Shown here piece after piece: positions 17,058 through 26,584 of a stretch of DNA of 64,000 bases (within the stretch, counting starts at the first letter, position 1; every line of letters begins with the position of its first letter). The notes under the pieces are model-generated. The model worked only from the letters and a program-made list of their open reading frames with translations. It had not been told where the DNA came from and ran no database searches. Location of the stretch: assembly GCA_964444685.1 (NCBI GenBank), contig CAYUIG010000013.1:14182-78181 (forward strand), read 5' to 3'. A program made the translations under genes and the position numbers. The DNA is from CAYUIG01 sp964444685 (GTDB lineage Bacteria; Gemmatimonadota; Gemmatimonadetes; Longimicrobiales; RSA9).

Positions 17058-18932
17058 CTACTTGTCCGCGCGCGCTGCCTTCTTCTTCGTGGTCCGCTTC
17101 TCCCCTTTGCGCTCCATGCGGCGCGCTTCGGCGTGGAGCCGGCCGGCTTCGGTGTCGGGTGAATACTTCTCGTAGAGGTTTTCATCATCGGGCATGCCGA
17201 GCACGCGCTCGATCTCCTGGAGCGTCGTCTCGCCGCTTTGCACGCGTTCCAGCCCGACCTTCATGAGCGGGCGCATGCCATCCGAGATGGCCGCGCGCTG
17301 AAGCTCGAGTGTCGTGGCTTCGCGCGCGATCATCTCGCGCATCTCGAAGTCGACCATCGCCACCTCGAGCAGAGGCAGCCGCCCGCGATAGCCGGTCTGA
17401 CCGCAGCGTGGACAGCCGCGCGCACGCACGACCGGACGCACGCCGTACTGCTCGCTCAGGCGCGTTTCCTCCGGCGTGAGGTCCTCACCGGTCGTCTCGA
17501 CGCAGGAGTCGCAGACGCGACGAACGAGACGCTGCGCGAGTGCGCCGATCAGCGTCGTCGCAATGCTGGTGCGGTCGAGGCCGAGGTGCTCGAGGCGCGG
17601 CACGGCGCTGACGGCGTCGTTCGTGTGCAGCGTGGCGAGCACGAGGTGGCCCGTCATACTGGCGTGCACCGCGATCTCGGCGGTTTCCGGGTCGCGGATT
17701 TCACCGATGAAGATGACGTCCGGGTCCTGGCGGAGGATGGCGCGCAGCGCGCTCGCGAACGTCACGCCGCGCTCGGGCTCGACCTGGATCTGCGTGATGC
17801 CGCTCAGCTCGTACTCGACCGGGTCCTCGACGCTCATCACGTTGATCTCGCCACTCGCGATCTCGCGCAGGGCGGAGTAGAGCGTGGTGGTCTTTCCGGA
17901 GCCGGTCGGACCAGTGACGACGACGATGCCCTCGCGGAATGCGAGCAGGCGGCGCACGCGCTGCATCTCGGCCGGCAGGATCGACAGGTCGTCGAGGCTG
18001 CGGTTGCCCTCCGGATTGAGCACGCGGATCACCGCCTTCTCCGCCTGCCGCGTCGGCACGGTCGAGATGCGCAGGTCGTAGATGCGTCCATCGACCTGGA
18101 TGCGGCTGCGGCCGTCCTGCGGGCGGAGGCGGTCGGCGATGTCGAGGTCGCCCAGGATCTTGATGCGCGAGATCACGCGGTTCAGCACGAGCAGCGGCAT
18201 CTGCATGTGGTGGCGGAGCACGCCATCCACGCGCAGCCGGACCTGCCCGGCGCCCGCGCTCGGCTCGAGGTGGATGTCGCTCGCGCCGTCGCGAACGGCA
18301 TCGCGCAGGATGACGTTCGCGAGTTTGATGATCGGCGCCGCATCGGCTTCGTCGCCGCCCACCGACTCGGGGCCGATGTCCTCGACGACGCGGATCTCGT
18401 TTCCATCCGCATCCACGCTGGAGAGCAGCGCCTCGACCATCTTGTTGGACGAGTACCGCGCGTTCACCGCCTCGCGCAGTGCGGTCGGTGCGGCGATCTC
18501 GAAGATCGGCGCCTTACGCGATGCGAAGCGCAGCGCCTGCTCGGCGTCGTGATCGGTGGGATCGCTCGTCGCAATGACGAGGTGACCGTCGTCCTCGTGC
18601 AGCGGCAGGACGTTGTACTTGCGGGCGACGCGCTCGGGAATGCGCTGGATGACGTCCGGATTCGCGGCCTCGAGGCTCGCGACCTCGAGCCGGAAGTGGT
18701 CGGCCACCAATCGCGCGAGCTGCTCGTCGGTGATGCGGCCGGCCTGCTTCACCGCCGACCATGCCTGGTCGACCGCAAGGGACGCTGGCGCCTTCACGTT
18801 CTCCGCGCCGGTGACCCCGGCCGCGGCCGCGATCTTTACGAGCCAGTGACGCGAGCCGCGGTCGCTACGCGCCCCGGCTCCGGTTCGATCGTCGTCGATC
18901 TCGCGCAACTTCCTGCTGTTCTCCTGATTCAC
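17058..18932 (-). CDS. GspE/PilB-family type II secretion or type IV pilus ATPase
   Basis: A ~624-residue hexameric secretion ATPase. An N-terminal MshEN/T2SSE_N region precedes the ATPase core with Walker A GPTGSGKTTTLYSAL, the Asp box VEDPVEYEL, Walker B DVIFIGEIRDPETA and the His box TGHLVLATLHTNDA. The tetracysteine zinc site is CDSC...CPRC. The tail is Lys/Arg-rich. A GTG start at 18932 has GGGAG at good spacing; an in-frame ATG at 18974 would add 14 residues. No pilin, GspF or GspD gene is nearby, so pilus and secretion functions cannot be separated. Confidence 0.92.
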   Translation of the reverse strand: MNQENSRKLREIDDDRTGAGARSDRGSRHWLVKIAAAAGVTGAENVKAPASLAVDQAWSAVKQAGRITDEQLARLVADHFRLEVASLEAANPDVIQRIPERVARKYNVLPLHEDDGHLVIATSDPTDHDAEQALRFASRKAPIFEIAAPTALREAVNARYSSNKMVEALLSSVDADGNEIRVVEDIGPESVGGDEADAAPIIKLANVILRDAVRDGASDIHLEPSAGAGQVRLRVDGVLRHHMQMPLLVLNRVISRIKILGDLDIADRLRPQDGRSRIQVDGRIYDLRISTVPTRQAEKAVIRVLNPEGNRSLDDLSILPAEMQRVRRLLAFREGIVVVTGPTGSGKTTTLYSALREIASGEINVMSVEDPVEYELSGITQIQVEPERGVTFASALRAILRQDPDVIFIGEIRDPETAEIAVHASMTGHLVLATLHTNDAVSAVPRLEHLGLDRTSIATTLIGALAQRLVRRVCDSCVETTGEDLTPEETRLSEQYGVRPVVRARGCPRCGQTGYRGRLPLLEVAMVDFEMREMIAREATTLELQRAAISDGMRPLMKVGLERVQSGETTLQEIERVLGMPDDENLYEKYSPDTEAGRLHAEARRMERKGEKRTTKKKAARADK

Positions 18933-19023
18933 TGCGACGCTCCCGCAATCCGATGGCCGCGGATGCGACCACACATCCGCAGCATGCGGCTACGCGGGAA
19001 CCTGACTTTGGGGGAACCCATCC

Positions 19024-19052
19024 AAGCTAACGCGCGCGTCTCGCAGGGGCCA
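19024..19052 (-). promoter_or_regulatory. Possible promoter of the GspE/PilB gene
   Basis: On the minus strand, TGGCCC, a 17-base spacer and TAGCTT lie in the 139-base gap upstream of the ATPase gene. The -10 box matches the type seen at gltX, pyrR and rpsT; the -35 box is weak. The rest of the gap shows nothing else. Confidence 0.35.
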
Positions 19053-19071
19053 GCATTTCCCGGGTCGGCCG

Positions 19072-20364
19072 TCAGCGCTGTCCGCGCTGCCCGAGTACGA
19101 GTCGGACGCTCTGCTCGCGGCCGTCCCGGACGTACCGCACCACGACTTCGTCGCCGGGCTTGTGCGCGCGCAGCGCATCCGTGAGCGCCTGGAGGTCGGC
19201 GACCTCGTGGTCGCCGAGTCCCACAAGGATGTCACCTGCCTGGAGCCCCGCACCTTCTGCGGGCGAGCCCGGGCTCACGCCGCTCAGCTTCACCCCGTGA
19301 TCCACCGGGGTGAAATCCGGCACGCTGCCGAGCCACGAGCCGTATCCGGGGCTGGGCGCCGACCCTGCCGGCGCCGGCGGCGTGCCCGCGCCGCGACGGA
19401 GCGTGATGCGGAGTTCGGGCTCGGCGACGCGCCGCGCGACCGCCGCCACGACCTGCGCCACCGTCTCCAGGCCGTCCACATCGATCTTCTCCCAGTCGTC
19501 GCCCGGCTGGTGGTAGTCCGAGTGGGTGTTCGTGAAGAAATGCAGGACCGGTATGTCCCGCGTGTAGAACGACGTGTGGTCGCTCGGGCCGTATCCCTCG
19601 CCGTGGAAGGTCATCTCGAGCGCGCGTGCGGAGCTCACGTCATCCAGGATCGAGCGCCACTCCTCGGCCGTGTCTACGCCGTACACGATGAGCGGACCGT
19701 CGCCGAGGCGGCCGACCATGTCGAGGTTGATCATGGCGCGCAGGCTGTCGACCGGCAGCGTGGGGTGCGCCACCCAGTACGCGGAGCCCAGCAGCCCGGA
19801 CTCCTCGCCCGTGAACGCGAGGAAAAGTACGGACCGGGCGGGCGGATCGGCCGCAAGCGCTTCCGCCGCGTGCAGCATCGCCGCCACGCCGGACGCGTTG
19901 TCGTCCGCGCCATTGTGAATTTCGTTCGAGCCCGGGGCGAGGGAGCCGAATTCGCCGAGGCCGAGATGATCGTAATGCGCGCCGATCACGACGATTTCGC
20001 CGCGCAGTGTCGGGTCTCTCCCGACGAGCAGCGCCGCGACGTTGCGGCCTTCTCCCGACGGCGCGTGGGGGTTGAGCGCGCTTGCAAGTGCAAGGGGCTG
20101 GAAATACGTTCCGTCCGCTCCCGCCGGCCGGAGGCCGAGCGCGCGGAAGCGGCCGGCAATGTAGTCGCCGGCGCAGCGCTCGCCCGGCGAACCGGCAAGG
20201 CGTCCTCCGAGCGCGTCATCGGCAAGGTAGCGCACGGGCTGGAGGACCGGCGGCAGATCGGCGCCGAGCGAAGACGGATTCGGACACGCCTGCGCGGCGG
20301 CCGGAGCGGCGCCGAGGAGCGCGAGGAGAGCGATCAGGCCCGTGGGGCCGGCGTTCTGCGACAT
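19072..20364 (-). CDS. Secreted M28-family aminopeptidase with C-terminal PDZ domain
   Basis: A 430-residue exported zinc peptidase. The signal peptide ends near APAAAQA. The M28 metal ligands appear in order: His in VIGAHYDHLG, bridging Asp in NGADDNASGVAA, Glu pair in FTGEESGLLG, Asp in NLDMVGR and His in TNTHSDYHQPGD. A protease-associated-type segment lies near the N-terminus. The last ~90 residues form a PDZ domain (LSGVSPGSPAEGAGLQAGDILVGL). The start is the ATG at 20364, which gives a normal signal peptide. It is divergent from the TolB-like lipoprotein gene, with only 21 bases between the start codons. Confidence 0.92.
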   Translation of the reverse strand: MSQNAGPTGLIALLALLGAAPAAAQACPNPSSLGADLPPVLQPVRYLADDALGGRLAGSPGERCAGDYIAGRFRALGLRPAGADGTYFQPLALASALNPHAPSGEGRNVAALLVGRDPTLRGEIVVIGAHYDHLGLGEFGSLAPGSNEIHNGADDNASGVAAMLHAAEALAADPPARSVLFLAFTGEESGLLGSAYWVAHPTLPVDSLRAMINLDMVGRLGDGPLIVYGVDTAEEWRSILDDVSSARALEMTFHGEGYGPSDHTSFYTRDIPVLHFFTNTHSDYHQPGDDWEKIDVDGLETVAQVVAAVARRVAEPELRITLRRGAGTPPAPAGSAPSPGYGSWLGSVPDFTPVDHGVKLSGVSPGSPAEGAGLQAGDILVGLGDHEVADLQALTDALRAHKPGDEVVVRYVRDGREQSVRLVLGQRGQR

Positions 20365-20385
20365 GACTTCGATCCCTGATGAATA

Positions 20386-21513
20386 ATGCTTCGACGTCTG
20401 GATTCTAGCGCGACCGCGGCCGTGTGGACAGTCGCCGTCGCGGCGATGGTCGCCTGCGGTGCACCCGATGCGGAGCCCGCACCGGAAGTTACGGACACCT
20501 TCGTCGTCGGCGCCGGCACGGCCTACCCGGAGGATCCCTCCGAGCCGCGGCTGCGCAACCTCCGCATGCTGACCGACGCGGGGCAGAACGCGGAGGCGTA
20601 CTTCTCGGCGGATGGCCGCAGCCTGATCTACCAGTCCACGCGGCCGGGCGTTACGGAGTGCGACCAGATCTTCATCATGGATCTGGCCGACGGCACCAGC
20701 CGCCAGCTCACCTCCGAGGGCCGTACGACCTGCGGGTTCTTCTTCCCCGCGGGCGATCGCATCGTGTACAGCTCCACGCACGAGCACTCCGCGGTCTGCC
20801 CCGCGCCGCCGGACTACAGCCGCGGCTACGTGTGGGCGCTCTACGAATACGACATCTACACCGCCGCGCCCGATGGCACCGACCGCCGCCTGCTGGCGGG
20901 CGGTCCCGGCTACGACGCCGAGGCGACGATCTCGCCCGACGGCCAGCGCATCGTCTTCACCTCCGACCGCGACGGCGACCTCGAGATCTACGTGATGAAC
21001 GCCGACGGCTCGGGCATCACGCGCCTCACGCACGAGCCGGGCTACGATGGCGGCGCGTTCTTCTCGCCCGACGGTTCGAAGATCGTGTACCGGGCGCACC
21101 ATCCGGCGACCGACGAGGAGCTGGCGGACTTCCGCTCGCTGCTCGCGGCGGACCTGGTGCGGCCGACCACGCTCGACATCTGGGTGATGAACGCGGACGG
21201 CACCGAGCGCCACAAGGTGACGGACAACGGCGCGGCGAACTTCGCACCGTTTTTCCACCCCGACGGCCAGCGGATCATCTTCAGCTCGAACGTGCACGAC
21301 CCGACGTCGCGCAACTTCGACCTGTACATGATCAACGTCGACGGCAGCGGGCTCGAGCGGGTGACCACGCACGGCGACTTCGACGGCTTCCCGATGTTCA
21401 GCCCGGACGGCACGAAGCTCGTGTTCGCTTCCAACCGCGGCGGCGCGACGGAGGGCGACACGAACGTGTTCATCGCCGACTGGGTCGAGGACCTGTCCGA
21501 GGCGGCGCGCTGA
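20386..21513 (+). CDS. TolB-like beta-propeller (PD40) lipoprotein
   Basis: A 375-residue lipoprotein with lipobox VAAMVAC near residue 24. The mature part contains repeated PD40/WD40-like blades of the form FSPDG-K/R-IVF and IYVMNADGSG, at least six in number (for example AEATISPDGQRIVFTSDRDG). Such propellers in TolB or peptidase partners are protein-interaction platforms in the periplasm. There are no tol or pal genes nearby, so a TolB role in envelope constriction is not implied. It shares a 21-base intergenic region with the divergent M28 gene. Confidence 0.85.
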   Translation: MLRRLDSSATAAVWTVAVAAMVACGAPDAEPAPEVTDTFVVGAGTAYPEDPSEPRLRNLRMLTDAGQNAEAYFSADGRSLIYQSTRPGVTECDQIFIMDLADGTSRQLTSEGRTTCGFFFPAGDRIVYSSTHEHSAVCPAPPDYSRGYVWALYEYDIYTAAPDGTDRRLLAGGPGYDAEATISPDGQRIVFTSDRDGDLEIYVMNADGSGITRLTHEPGYDGGAFFSPDGSKIVYRAHHPATDEELADFRSLLAADLVRPTTLDIWVMNADGTERHKVTDNGAANFAPFFHPDGQRIIFSSNVHDPTSRNFDLYMINVDGSGLERVTTHGDFDGFPMFSPDGTKLVFASNRGGATEGDTNVFIADWVEDLSEAAR

Positions 21514-21550
21514 CGCGCGCGCGCCCGGGCGCCACACAACCGGGAGAGAC

Positions 21551-22684
21551 ATGCGGATCGCGGTTCCGAAGGAGACCCGCCCCGGCGAGCGCCGCGTTGC
21601 GCTCGTCCCCGAGAGCGTCACGAAGCTCACGGGCTCGGGGCTCGAAGTGGTGGTGGAGGCCGGCGCCGGCGATCGCGCCGGCTACTCCGATGACGCGTAT
21701 CGCGGCGCGGGCGCCTCGATCGCTCCCGACCGGGCGTCCGCTCTTGCCGGTGCGCAGGTGGTCGTCACCGTGCGTGCGCCGGATCCGGCGGACGTGCGCG
21801 GCCTCGACAGCGGTTCGACGCTCATCGGACTGCTCCAGCCTCTGACCTCGCCCGAACTCCTGCGCGCGCTCGCCGATGCGGGCGTCACCAGCTTCGCCAT
21901 GGAGCTCGTGCCGCGCATCACGCGCGCACAGCGCATGGACGCGCTTTCTTCACAGGCGACGGTTGCCGGTTATCGCGCCGTGCTGCTCGGCGCCGTTCGC
22001 GGCGGCCGCCTGTTCCCGATGCTCATGACCGCGGCGGGCACGATCCCGCCCGCGAAGGTGCTGGTGATCGGTACCGGCGTCGCTGGACTCCAGGCGATTG
22101 CCACCGCCCGCCGCCTCGGCGCCGTCGTGCAGGGCTTCGACATCCGTCCCGCAGCGAAGGAGCAGGTCGAGAGCCTCGGCGCTACCTGGGTCGGGATGGA
22201 GATGAAGGAGGCCGAAGGTGCCGGCGGCTACGCCCAGGAAGTGTCGGATGAGGCGAAGCAGCGCGAACACGAGCACCTCGCCAAGCTCGTCGCCGAGGCG
22301 GACGTGGTGGTCACGACGGCGCAGATTCCCGGAAGGCCGGCACCCGTCCTCGTCACGCGCGACATGGTGGAGCGCATGAAGCCGGGCAGCGTGATCGTCG
22401 ATGTGGCCGCCGAATCGGGCGGCAACTGCGAGCTGACGAAGCCGGACGAGGACGTGGAGCAGAACGGCGTGACCATCCTCGGGCCCACCGACCTCGCCTG
22501 CGTGCAGGCGGTGCACGCCAGCCAGATGTACTCGCGCAATCTGCTCGCTCTGCTCCAGCACCTCATCAAGGACGGCGCGCTCGACATCGACACGAGCGAC
22601 GAGATCACCGCCGGCTGCCTCGTCACGCACGAGGGCCGCATCGTCCACGAGCGCGCCCGCGCTACCACCGAAGCGAAATCGTAA
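21551..22684 (+). CDS. pntA: NAD(P) transhydrogenase subunit alpha, part 1 (NAD-binding domain I)
   Basis: A 377-residue soluble domain I of the proton-translocating transhydrogenase. It starts MRIAVPKETRPGERRVAL, a standard AlaDH/PNT N-terminus. Residues about 160-190 contain the NAD-binding VIGTGVAGLQAIATA, followed by DIRPAAKEQVESLGA and the mobile loop. The gene is split: the membrane part of alpha is encoded separately just downstream, as in Rhodospirillum and many other bacteria. The complex exchanges hydride between NADH and NADP+ and is driven by proton flow. GGGAGAG lies before the ATG. Confidence 0.95.
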   Translation: MRIAVPKETRPGERRVALVPESVTKLTGSGLEVVVEAGAGDRAGYSDDAYRGAGASIAPDRASALAGAQVVVTVRAPDPADVRGLDSGSTLIGLLQPLTSPELLRALADAGVTSFAMELVPRITRAQRMDALSSQATVAGYRAVLLGAVRGGRLFPMLMTAAGTIPPAKVLVIGTGVAGLQAIATARRLGAVVQGFDIRPAAKEQVESLGATWVGMEMKEAEGAGGYAQEVSDEAKQREHEHLAKLVAEADVVVTTAQIPGRPAPVLVTRDMVERMKPGSVIVDVAAESGGNCELTKPDEDVEQNGVTILGPTDLACVQAVHASQMYSRNLLALLQHLIKDGALDIDTSDEITAGCLVTHEGRIVHERARATTEAKS

Positions 22685-22698
22685 GGGAAGGGGAGGCT

Positions 22699-22995
22699 AT
22701 GCTCGCCGGTCTGCTGGTTTCGCTCTACGTCTTCGTGCTGGCGATGTTCGTCGGCTTCGAGGTCATTACCAAAGTGCCGCAGATGCTGCACACGCCGCTC
22801 ATGTCGGGCTCCAACGCCATCTCGGGCATCACGGTCGTCGGCGCCCTCGTGGTCGCCGGCCGCGTCGAGTCGCCGGTGAGCACCGTGCTGGCGGTGGTCG
22901 CGGTCGCATTCGCGATGATCAACGTCATCGGCGGGTTCATGGTCACGGACCGCATGCTGCAGATGTTCCGCCGCCGCGAGGAGCCGCGCTCATGA
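22699..22995 (+). CDS. NAD(P) transhydrogenase subunit alpha, part 2 (membrane domain)
   Basis: A 98-residue membrane protein with about three hydrophobic helices and the motif PLMSGSNAISGITVVGAL, typical of the alpha2/PntAB subunit. It completes domain II together with the N-terminal part of PntB. GGAAGGGGAGG precedes the ATG. Its stop overlaps the pntB ATG by 4 bases, which supports stoichiometric translation. Confidence 0.93.
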   Translation: MLAGLLVSLYVFVLAMFVGFEVITKVPQMLHTPLMSGSNAISGITVVGALVVAGRVESPVSTVLAVVAVAFAMINVIGGFMVTDRMLQMFRRREEPRS

Positions 22996-24404
22996 ACGAA
23001 GTCCCGACCGGGGGGCTGCCGCTCCTCATGGACCTCGCGTACCTCGTCGCCGGCGTCCTGTTCATCGTCGGTCTGAAGCGCCTCAGTTCGCCGGCCACGG
23101 CGCGCTCGGGCAACATGCTGGGCGCGACCGGCATGCTCGTGGCCATGGCGGCTACACTGCTGCACTGGGAGATCGTTTCCTTCACGTGGATCATCGTCGG
23201 CCTGCTGCTCGGCTCCGTCGTGGGGCTGGTGCTGGCGAAGACCGTGAAGATGACGGCCATGCCGCAGATGGTGGCGCTGCTCAACGGCTTCGGCGGCGGT
23301 GCATCGGCGCTGGTGGCCGGCGACGAGTACCTGCGCTACGCGGCGGGAACGATGAGCCCGTCGATGGACGTGCAGACGACGATCATGCTGAGCGTGATCA
23401 TCGGCGCCGTCACCTTCTCGGGCAGCCTCATTGCCTTCGGCAAGCTCCAGGAGCTGATCACGGGCCGCGCGGTGACGTACCCGGGCCAGCAGCTCGTGGC
23501 CGGCGTGCTGTTCGCGGGCACGATCGGCCTTGCAGCCTGGCTCGTGGCCGGCGACCCGGACCTGCCGCTGTACATCGTCCTGACCGTGCTCGCCCTCGTG
23601 CTCGGCGTGCTGTTCGTGATTCCCATCGGCGGCGCGGACATGCCCGTCGTGATTTCGCTGCTGAATTCGTATTCCGGGTTGGCGGCGGCGATGACGGGCT
23701 TCGTGCTCGACAACAACGTGCTGATCGTGAGCGGCGCGCTGGTCGGTGCGTCCGGGATCATCCTGACACAGATCATGTGCCGCGCGATGAACCGGTCGCT
23801 CACGAACGTGCTGTTCGGTGCATTCGGCTCTGTCGTGACCGCGGGCCCGGGCACCAGCGCGGAGGGGAAGACCGTGCGCGACATCACGGCGGAGGACGCC
23901 GCCGTGCTGCTGGGCTACGCGCGTTCGGTGATCTTCGTGCCCGGCTACGGTCTGGCGGTCTCGCAGGCGCAGCACCAGGTGCGCGAGCTGGCGGACCTGC
24001 TGAGTGCCCGCGGCGTGGACGTGAAGTACGCGATCCACCCGGTGGCCGGTCGGATGCCGGGACACATGAACGTGCTGCTGGCCGAGGCCAACGTGCCGTA
24101 CGACCAGCTCATCGAGATGGAGCGCATCAATCCGGAATTCCCGCGCACGGACGTGGCCGTTGTGATCGGCGCGAATGACGTGGTGAACCCGGCGGCGCGT
24201 CACGACGCGTCGAGCCCGATCTACGGCATGCCGATCCTCGACGTGGACGCAGCGTCCAACGTGATCGTGATGAAGCGCAGCATGAACCCGGGCTTTGCCG
24301 GGATCGAGAACGAGCTGTTCTACGCGGACAACACGCGCATGCTGTTCGGCGATGCGAAGGCGTCGCTGACGAAGCTCGTCACCGAGATCAAGGCCGGCGT
24401 GTGA
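22992..24404 (+). CDS. pntB: NAD(P) transhydrogenase subunit beta
   Basis: A 470-residue subunit. The N-terminal ~280 residues hold many transmembrane helices (including MPQMVALLNGFGGGASAL and GGADMPVVISLLNSYSGLAAA). The C-terminal domain III binds NADP(H): VPGYGLAVSQAQH, YAIHPVAGRMPGHMNVL, IGANDVVNPAA and KRSMNPGFAGIEN. All family landmarks are present and the length is standard. It is the last gene of the three-gene pnt set and lies 13 bases before ccmA. Confidence 0.96.
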   Translation: MNEVPTGGLPLLMDLAYLVAGVLFIVGLKRLSSPATARSGNMLGATGMLVAMAATLLHWEIVSFTWIIVGLLLGSVVGLVLAKTVKMTAMPQMVALLNGFGGGASALVAGDEYLRYAAGTMSPSMDVQTTIMLSVIIGAVTFSGSLIAFGKLQELITGRAVTYPGQQLVAGVLFAGTIGLAAWLVAGDPDLPLYIVLTVLALVLGVLFVIPIGGADMPVVISLLNSYSGLAAAMTGFVLDNNVLIVSGALVGASGIILTQIMCRAMNRSLTNVLFGAFGSVVTAGPGTSAEGKTVRDITAEDAAVLLGYARSVIFVPGYGLAVSQAQHQVRELADLLSARGVDVKYAIHPVAGRMPGHMNVLLAEANVPYDQLIEMERINPEFPRTDVAVVIGANDVVNPAARHDASSPIYGMPILDVDAASNVIVMKRSMNPGFAGIENELFYADNTRMLFGDAKASLTKLVTEIKAGV

Positions 24405-24417
24405 CGGGTTGCCTCCG

Positions 24418-25074
24418 GTGAGTGCGGAGGCCGCGGTCCGACTGGAGGGCGTGGCTCGCCGCTTCGGGCGGCGCTGGGTGTTGCGTGGCATCGACCTGGA
24501 GGTGGCGCGCGGCGAGGTGGTGGCGCTGACGGGTCGCAACGGCAGCGGCAAGACCACGCTGCTGCGCGTGCTCTGTACGCTGCTGCGTCCGACGCGCGGG
24601 GCGGGTCGCGTGTTTGGACTCGACCTCGTCGCGGAAGCGGGTGAGGTGCGGGAGCGGGTCGGACTGCTGGCACACCACGCGGGCCTTTACGACGACCTGA
24701 CCGCGGCCGAGAATCTCGTGTTCGCGGAGCGCATGCGCGGGCGCCGCGGCGAGCCGGCCCGTGTGGCCGGGGTACTGGAGCAGGTGGCGCTCGCGGCGCA
24801 CGCGGGCGAGCGCGTGCGCGGCTTCTCGGCCGGCATGCGCCGCCGGCTGGCGCTGGCGCGGCTCCTGCTCGAGCCGCCCGAGCTGCTGCTGCTGGACGAG
24901 CCGTACGCGAGCTTCGATGTGGATGGCATCGAGCTGGTGAACGGCTTCGCGCGGCAGGTGGCCGCGGCCGGCGGTGCCGCGATCGTCGCGACGCACGACC
25001 TCGAGCGCGGCCGCGGCGCGATCGCGCGGCGCGTGCACATCGAGGAAGGCCGCGCGGTGGAGCAGGCGGCGTGA
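24418..25074 (+). CDS. ccmA: Heme exporter ATP-binding protein CcmA
   Basis: A ~218-residue ABC ATPase of System I cytochrome c maturation. Walker A is LTGRNGSGKTTLLR, the signature is FSAGMRRRLALAR, Walker B is ELLLLDEPYASFD and the switch His is in VATHDLERG. With CcmB it drives release of holo-CcmE. A GTG at 24418 is taken as the start; a TTG three codons upstream is possible. It is the first gene of a compact ccm operon in which every junction overlaps or nearly so. Confidence 0.93.
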   Translation: MSAEAAVRLEGVARRFGRRWVLRGIDLEVARGEVVALTGRNGSGKTTLLRVLCTLLRPTRGAGRVFGLDLVAEAGEVRERVGLLAHHAGLYDDLTAAENLVFAERMRGRRGEPARVAGVLEQVALAAHAGERVRGFSAGMRRRLALARLLLEPPELLLLDEPYASFDVDGIELVNGFARQVAAAGGAAIVATHDLERGRGAIARRVHIEEGRAVEQAA

Positions 25075-25751
25075 GCCGGGAGTGGTCGCGCGTACGGGCG
25101 GTTGCATGGAAGGACCTGACCGCCGAGCGCCGGACGCGTACGAACTTCAACGCGGTGGTGTTCCTCGCCGCGCTGATGCTGCTGCTGTTCGGCTTCGCGC
25201 TCGGGCCGGACACCGAAGCGTTGCGGCAGGCCGCATCGGGGGTACTGTGGCTGACCGTGCTGTTCAGTGGGGTGCTGTCGTTCAACCGCTCGTACGAGCA
25301 GGAGCTGGCGGATGGCGCGCTGGAGCCGCTGCTGCTCTATCCGGGGGACCGGCGCTCGATCTTCCTCGGCAAGATGCTTGCGAACCTCGCGTTCGTCCTG
25401 CTCGTCGAGGCCATCCTCGTGCCGGCCGCGGGCGTGATGTACGATCTGCCGCTGCTGCGTGCGCCCTTCCGCCTGCTCGCGGTCGTGGCGCTCGGCACGT
25501 TCGGCTTCGTGACGCTCGGCACCTTCTACGCGGCCATGGCCAGCCGCCTGCGTGCGCGCGAGGTCCTGCTGCCGTTGCTGCTGTTCCCCATGGTGGTCCC
25601 GCTGCTCGTCGCCTCGGTGGAGGCGACTTCGGCGCTGCTCGCGGGGGACGCGATGGGCGACAGCGCTACGTGGCTGCGGCTGCTCGTCGCATTCGATGTG
25701 ATCTTCCTCGTGGCGGCGCTGCTGGCGTTCGGCCACGTAATCGAGGAATAG
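25071..25751 (+). CDS. ccmB: Heme exporter membrane protein CcmB
   Basis: A 226-residue inner-membrane protein with about six hydrophobic helices. Family features include VAWKDLTAERRTRTNFNAV at the N-terminus and SFNRSYEQELADGALEPLLL after helix 2. It pairs with CcmA as an ABC transporter. The GTG start overlaps the ccmA stop by 4 bases (GTGA). Confidence 0.93.
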   Translation: MSREWSRVRAVAWKDLTAERRTRTNFNAVVFLAALMLLLFGFALGPDTEALRQAASGVLWLTVLFSGVLSFNRSYEQELADGALEPLLLYPGDRRSIFLGKMLANLAFVLLVEAILVPAAGVMYDLPLLRAPFRLLAVVALGTFGFVTLGTFYAAMASRLRAREVLLPLLLFPMVVPLLVASVEATSALLAGDAMGDSATWLRLLVAFDVIFLVAALLAFGHVIEE

Positions 25752-25752
25752 C

Positions 25753-26457
25753 ATGACGGACCTGGCACCCACACGGCCGCGCTGGCTGACGCCGCTCGGC
25801 TTCATTGCGTTCGGCTTCCTGATCGCCGCCCAGGTCGTGGGCTTCGCGATCTCGCCGCCCGAGGTGGACATGGGCCACCTCCAGAAGATCATGTATGTCC
25901 ACTTCCCGATCGCGCTCATGGCGTTCGCCGCGTTCTTCATGGTGTTCGTCATGAGCATCATGTACCTGTGGAAGCGCCGGCCCGAGCACGACCTGCTCGC
26001 GGCGTCGGCGGCGGAGACGGGGACGGTACTGACCGGGCTCACGCTCATGCTCGGCTCGATCTGGGCGAAGCCGACGTGGGGCGTGTGGTGGACGTGGGAT
26101 CCGCGGTTGATCACGACCGCGATCCTCTTCATCATCTTCGCCGGGTATCTTGCCCTGCGGTCCTTCACGGAGGACGAGGATCGGCGCGCGCGCTGGAGTG
26201 CAGCGGTCGGGATCCTGGGTTTCCTCAACGTGCCGGTGGTGTACTTCTCGGTGCGCATCTGGCGCACGATCCACCAGCCGCAGTCCAGTCCGGAGACCGT
26301 GGACTCGCCCTTCGTGCTGGCGCTGCGGCTGAGCTTCCTTGCCGTGCTGCTGGTGATGATCTGGTTCATTGCGACCCGCTACCACACGGCCCGGCTGGAG
26401 CGGGCCGCGGACCTGGTGCGTGAGGAGCGGGCGCTGGAAGGAGGTGTGCGTGTCTAA
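25753..26457 (+). CDS. ccmC: Cytochrome c biogenesis protein CcmC
   Basis: A 234-residue heme-handling membrane protein with six helices. The tryptophan-rich WWD motif is visible as WGVWWTWDPRL, with flanking His residues in MYVHFPIAL and IHQPQSS that serve as axial heme ligands in this family. CcmC loads heme onto CcmE on the periplasmic side. The gene starts one base after ccmB and its 3' end overlaps the ccmD start. Confidence 0.95.
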   Translation: MTDLAPTRPRWLTPLGFIAFGFLIAAQVVGFAISPPEVDMGHLQKIMYVHFPIALMAFAAFFMVFVMSIMYLWKRRPEHDLLAASAAETGTVLTGLTLMLGSIWAKPTWGVWWTWDPRLITTAILFIIFAGYLALRSFTEDEDRRARWSAAVGILGFLNVPVVYFSVRIWRTIHQPQSSPETVDSPFVLALRLSFLAVLLVMIWFIATRYHTARLERAADLVREERALEGGVRV

Positions 26458-26584
26458 CTGGTTCTACGTGGGCCTCGCCTACGGCGTGACCTGGGCCGTC
26501 CTGGCGGGGTATGGGGTATACCTCGTGCGTCGGCGCTCCCGCGCCGCCGCGGAGCTGGCCGGTCTCGAGGGAGGCAGGAAGTGA
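26450..26584 (+). CDS. ccmD: CcmD-like small membrane protein
   Basis: A 44-residue protein beginning SNWFYVGLAYGVTW after the GTG. It has one transmembrane helix followed by a basic stretch (VRRRSRAAAE), as in CcmD, which tethers CcmC, CcmE and the CcmAB exporter. Strong Shine-Dalgarno GGAAGGAGG lies upstream of the GTG at 26450. It overlaps ccmC by 8 bases and ccmE by 4, and sits in the canonical position. Confidence 0.85.
   Translation: MSNWFYVGLAYGVTWAVLAGYGVYLVRRRSRAAAELAGLEGGRK

Noticed and set aside
22725..24557. A 610-codon open frame on the minus strand opposite pntA2-pntB
   Set aside because: It is antisense to clearly conserved genes and its translation is His/Arg/Asp-rich low-complexity text. 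High GC produces such long shadow frames.
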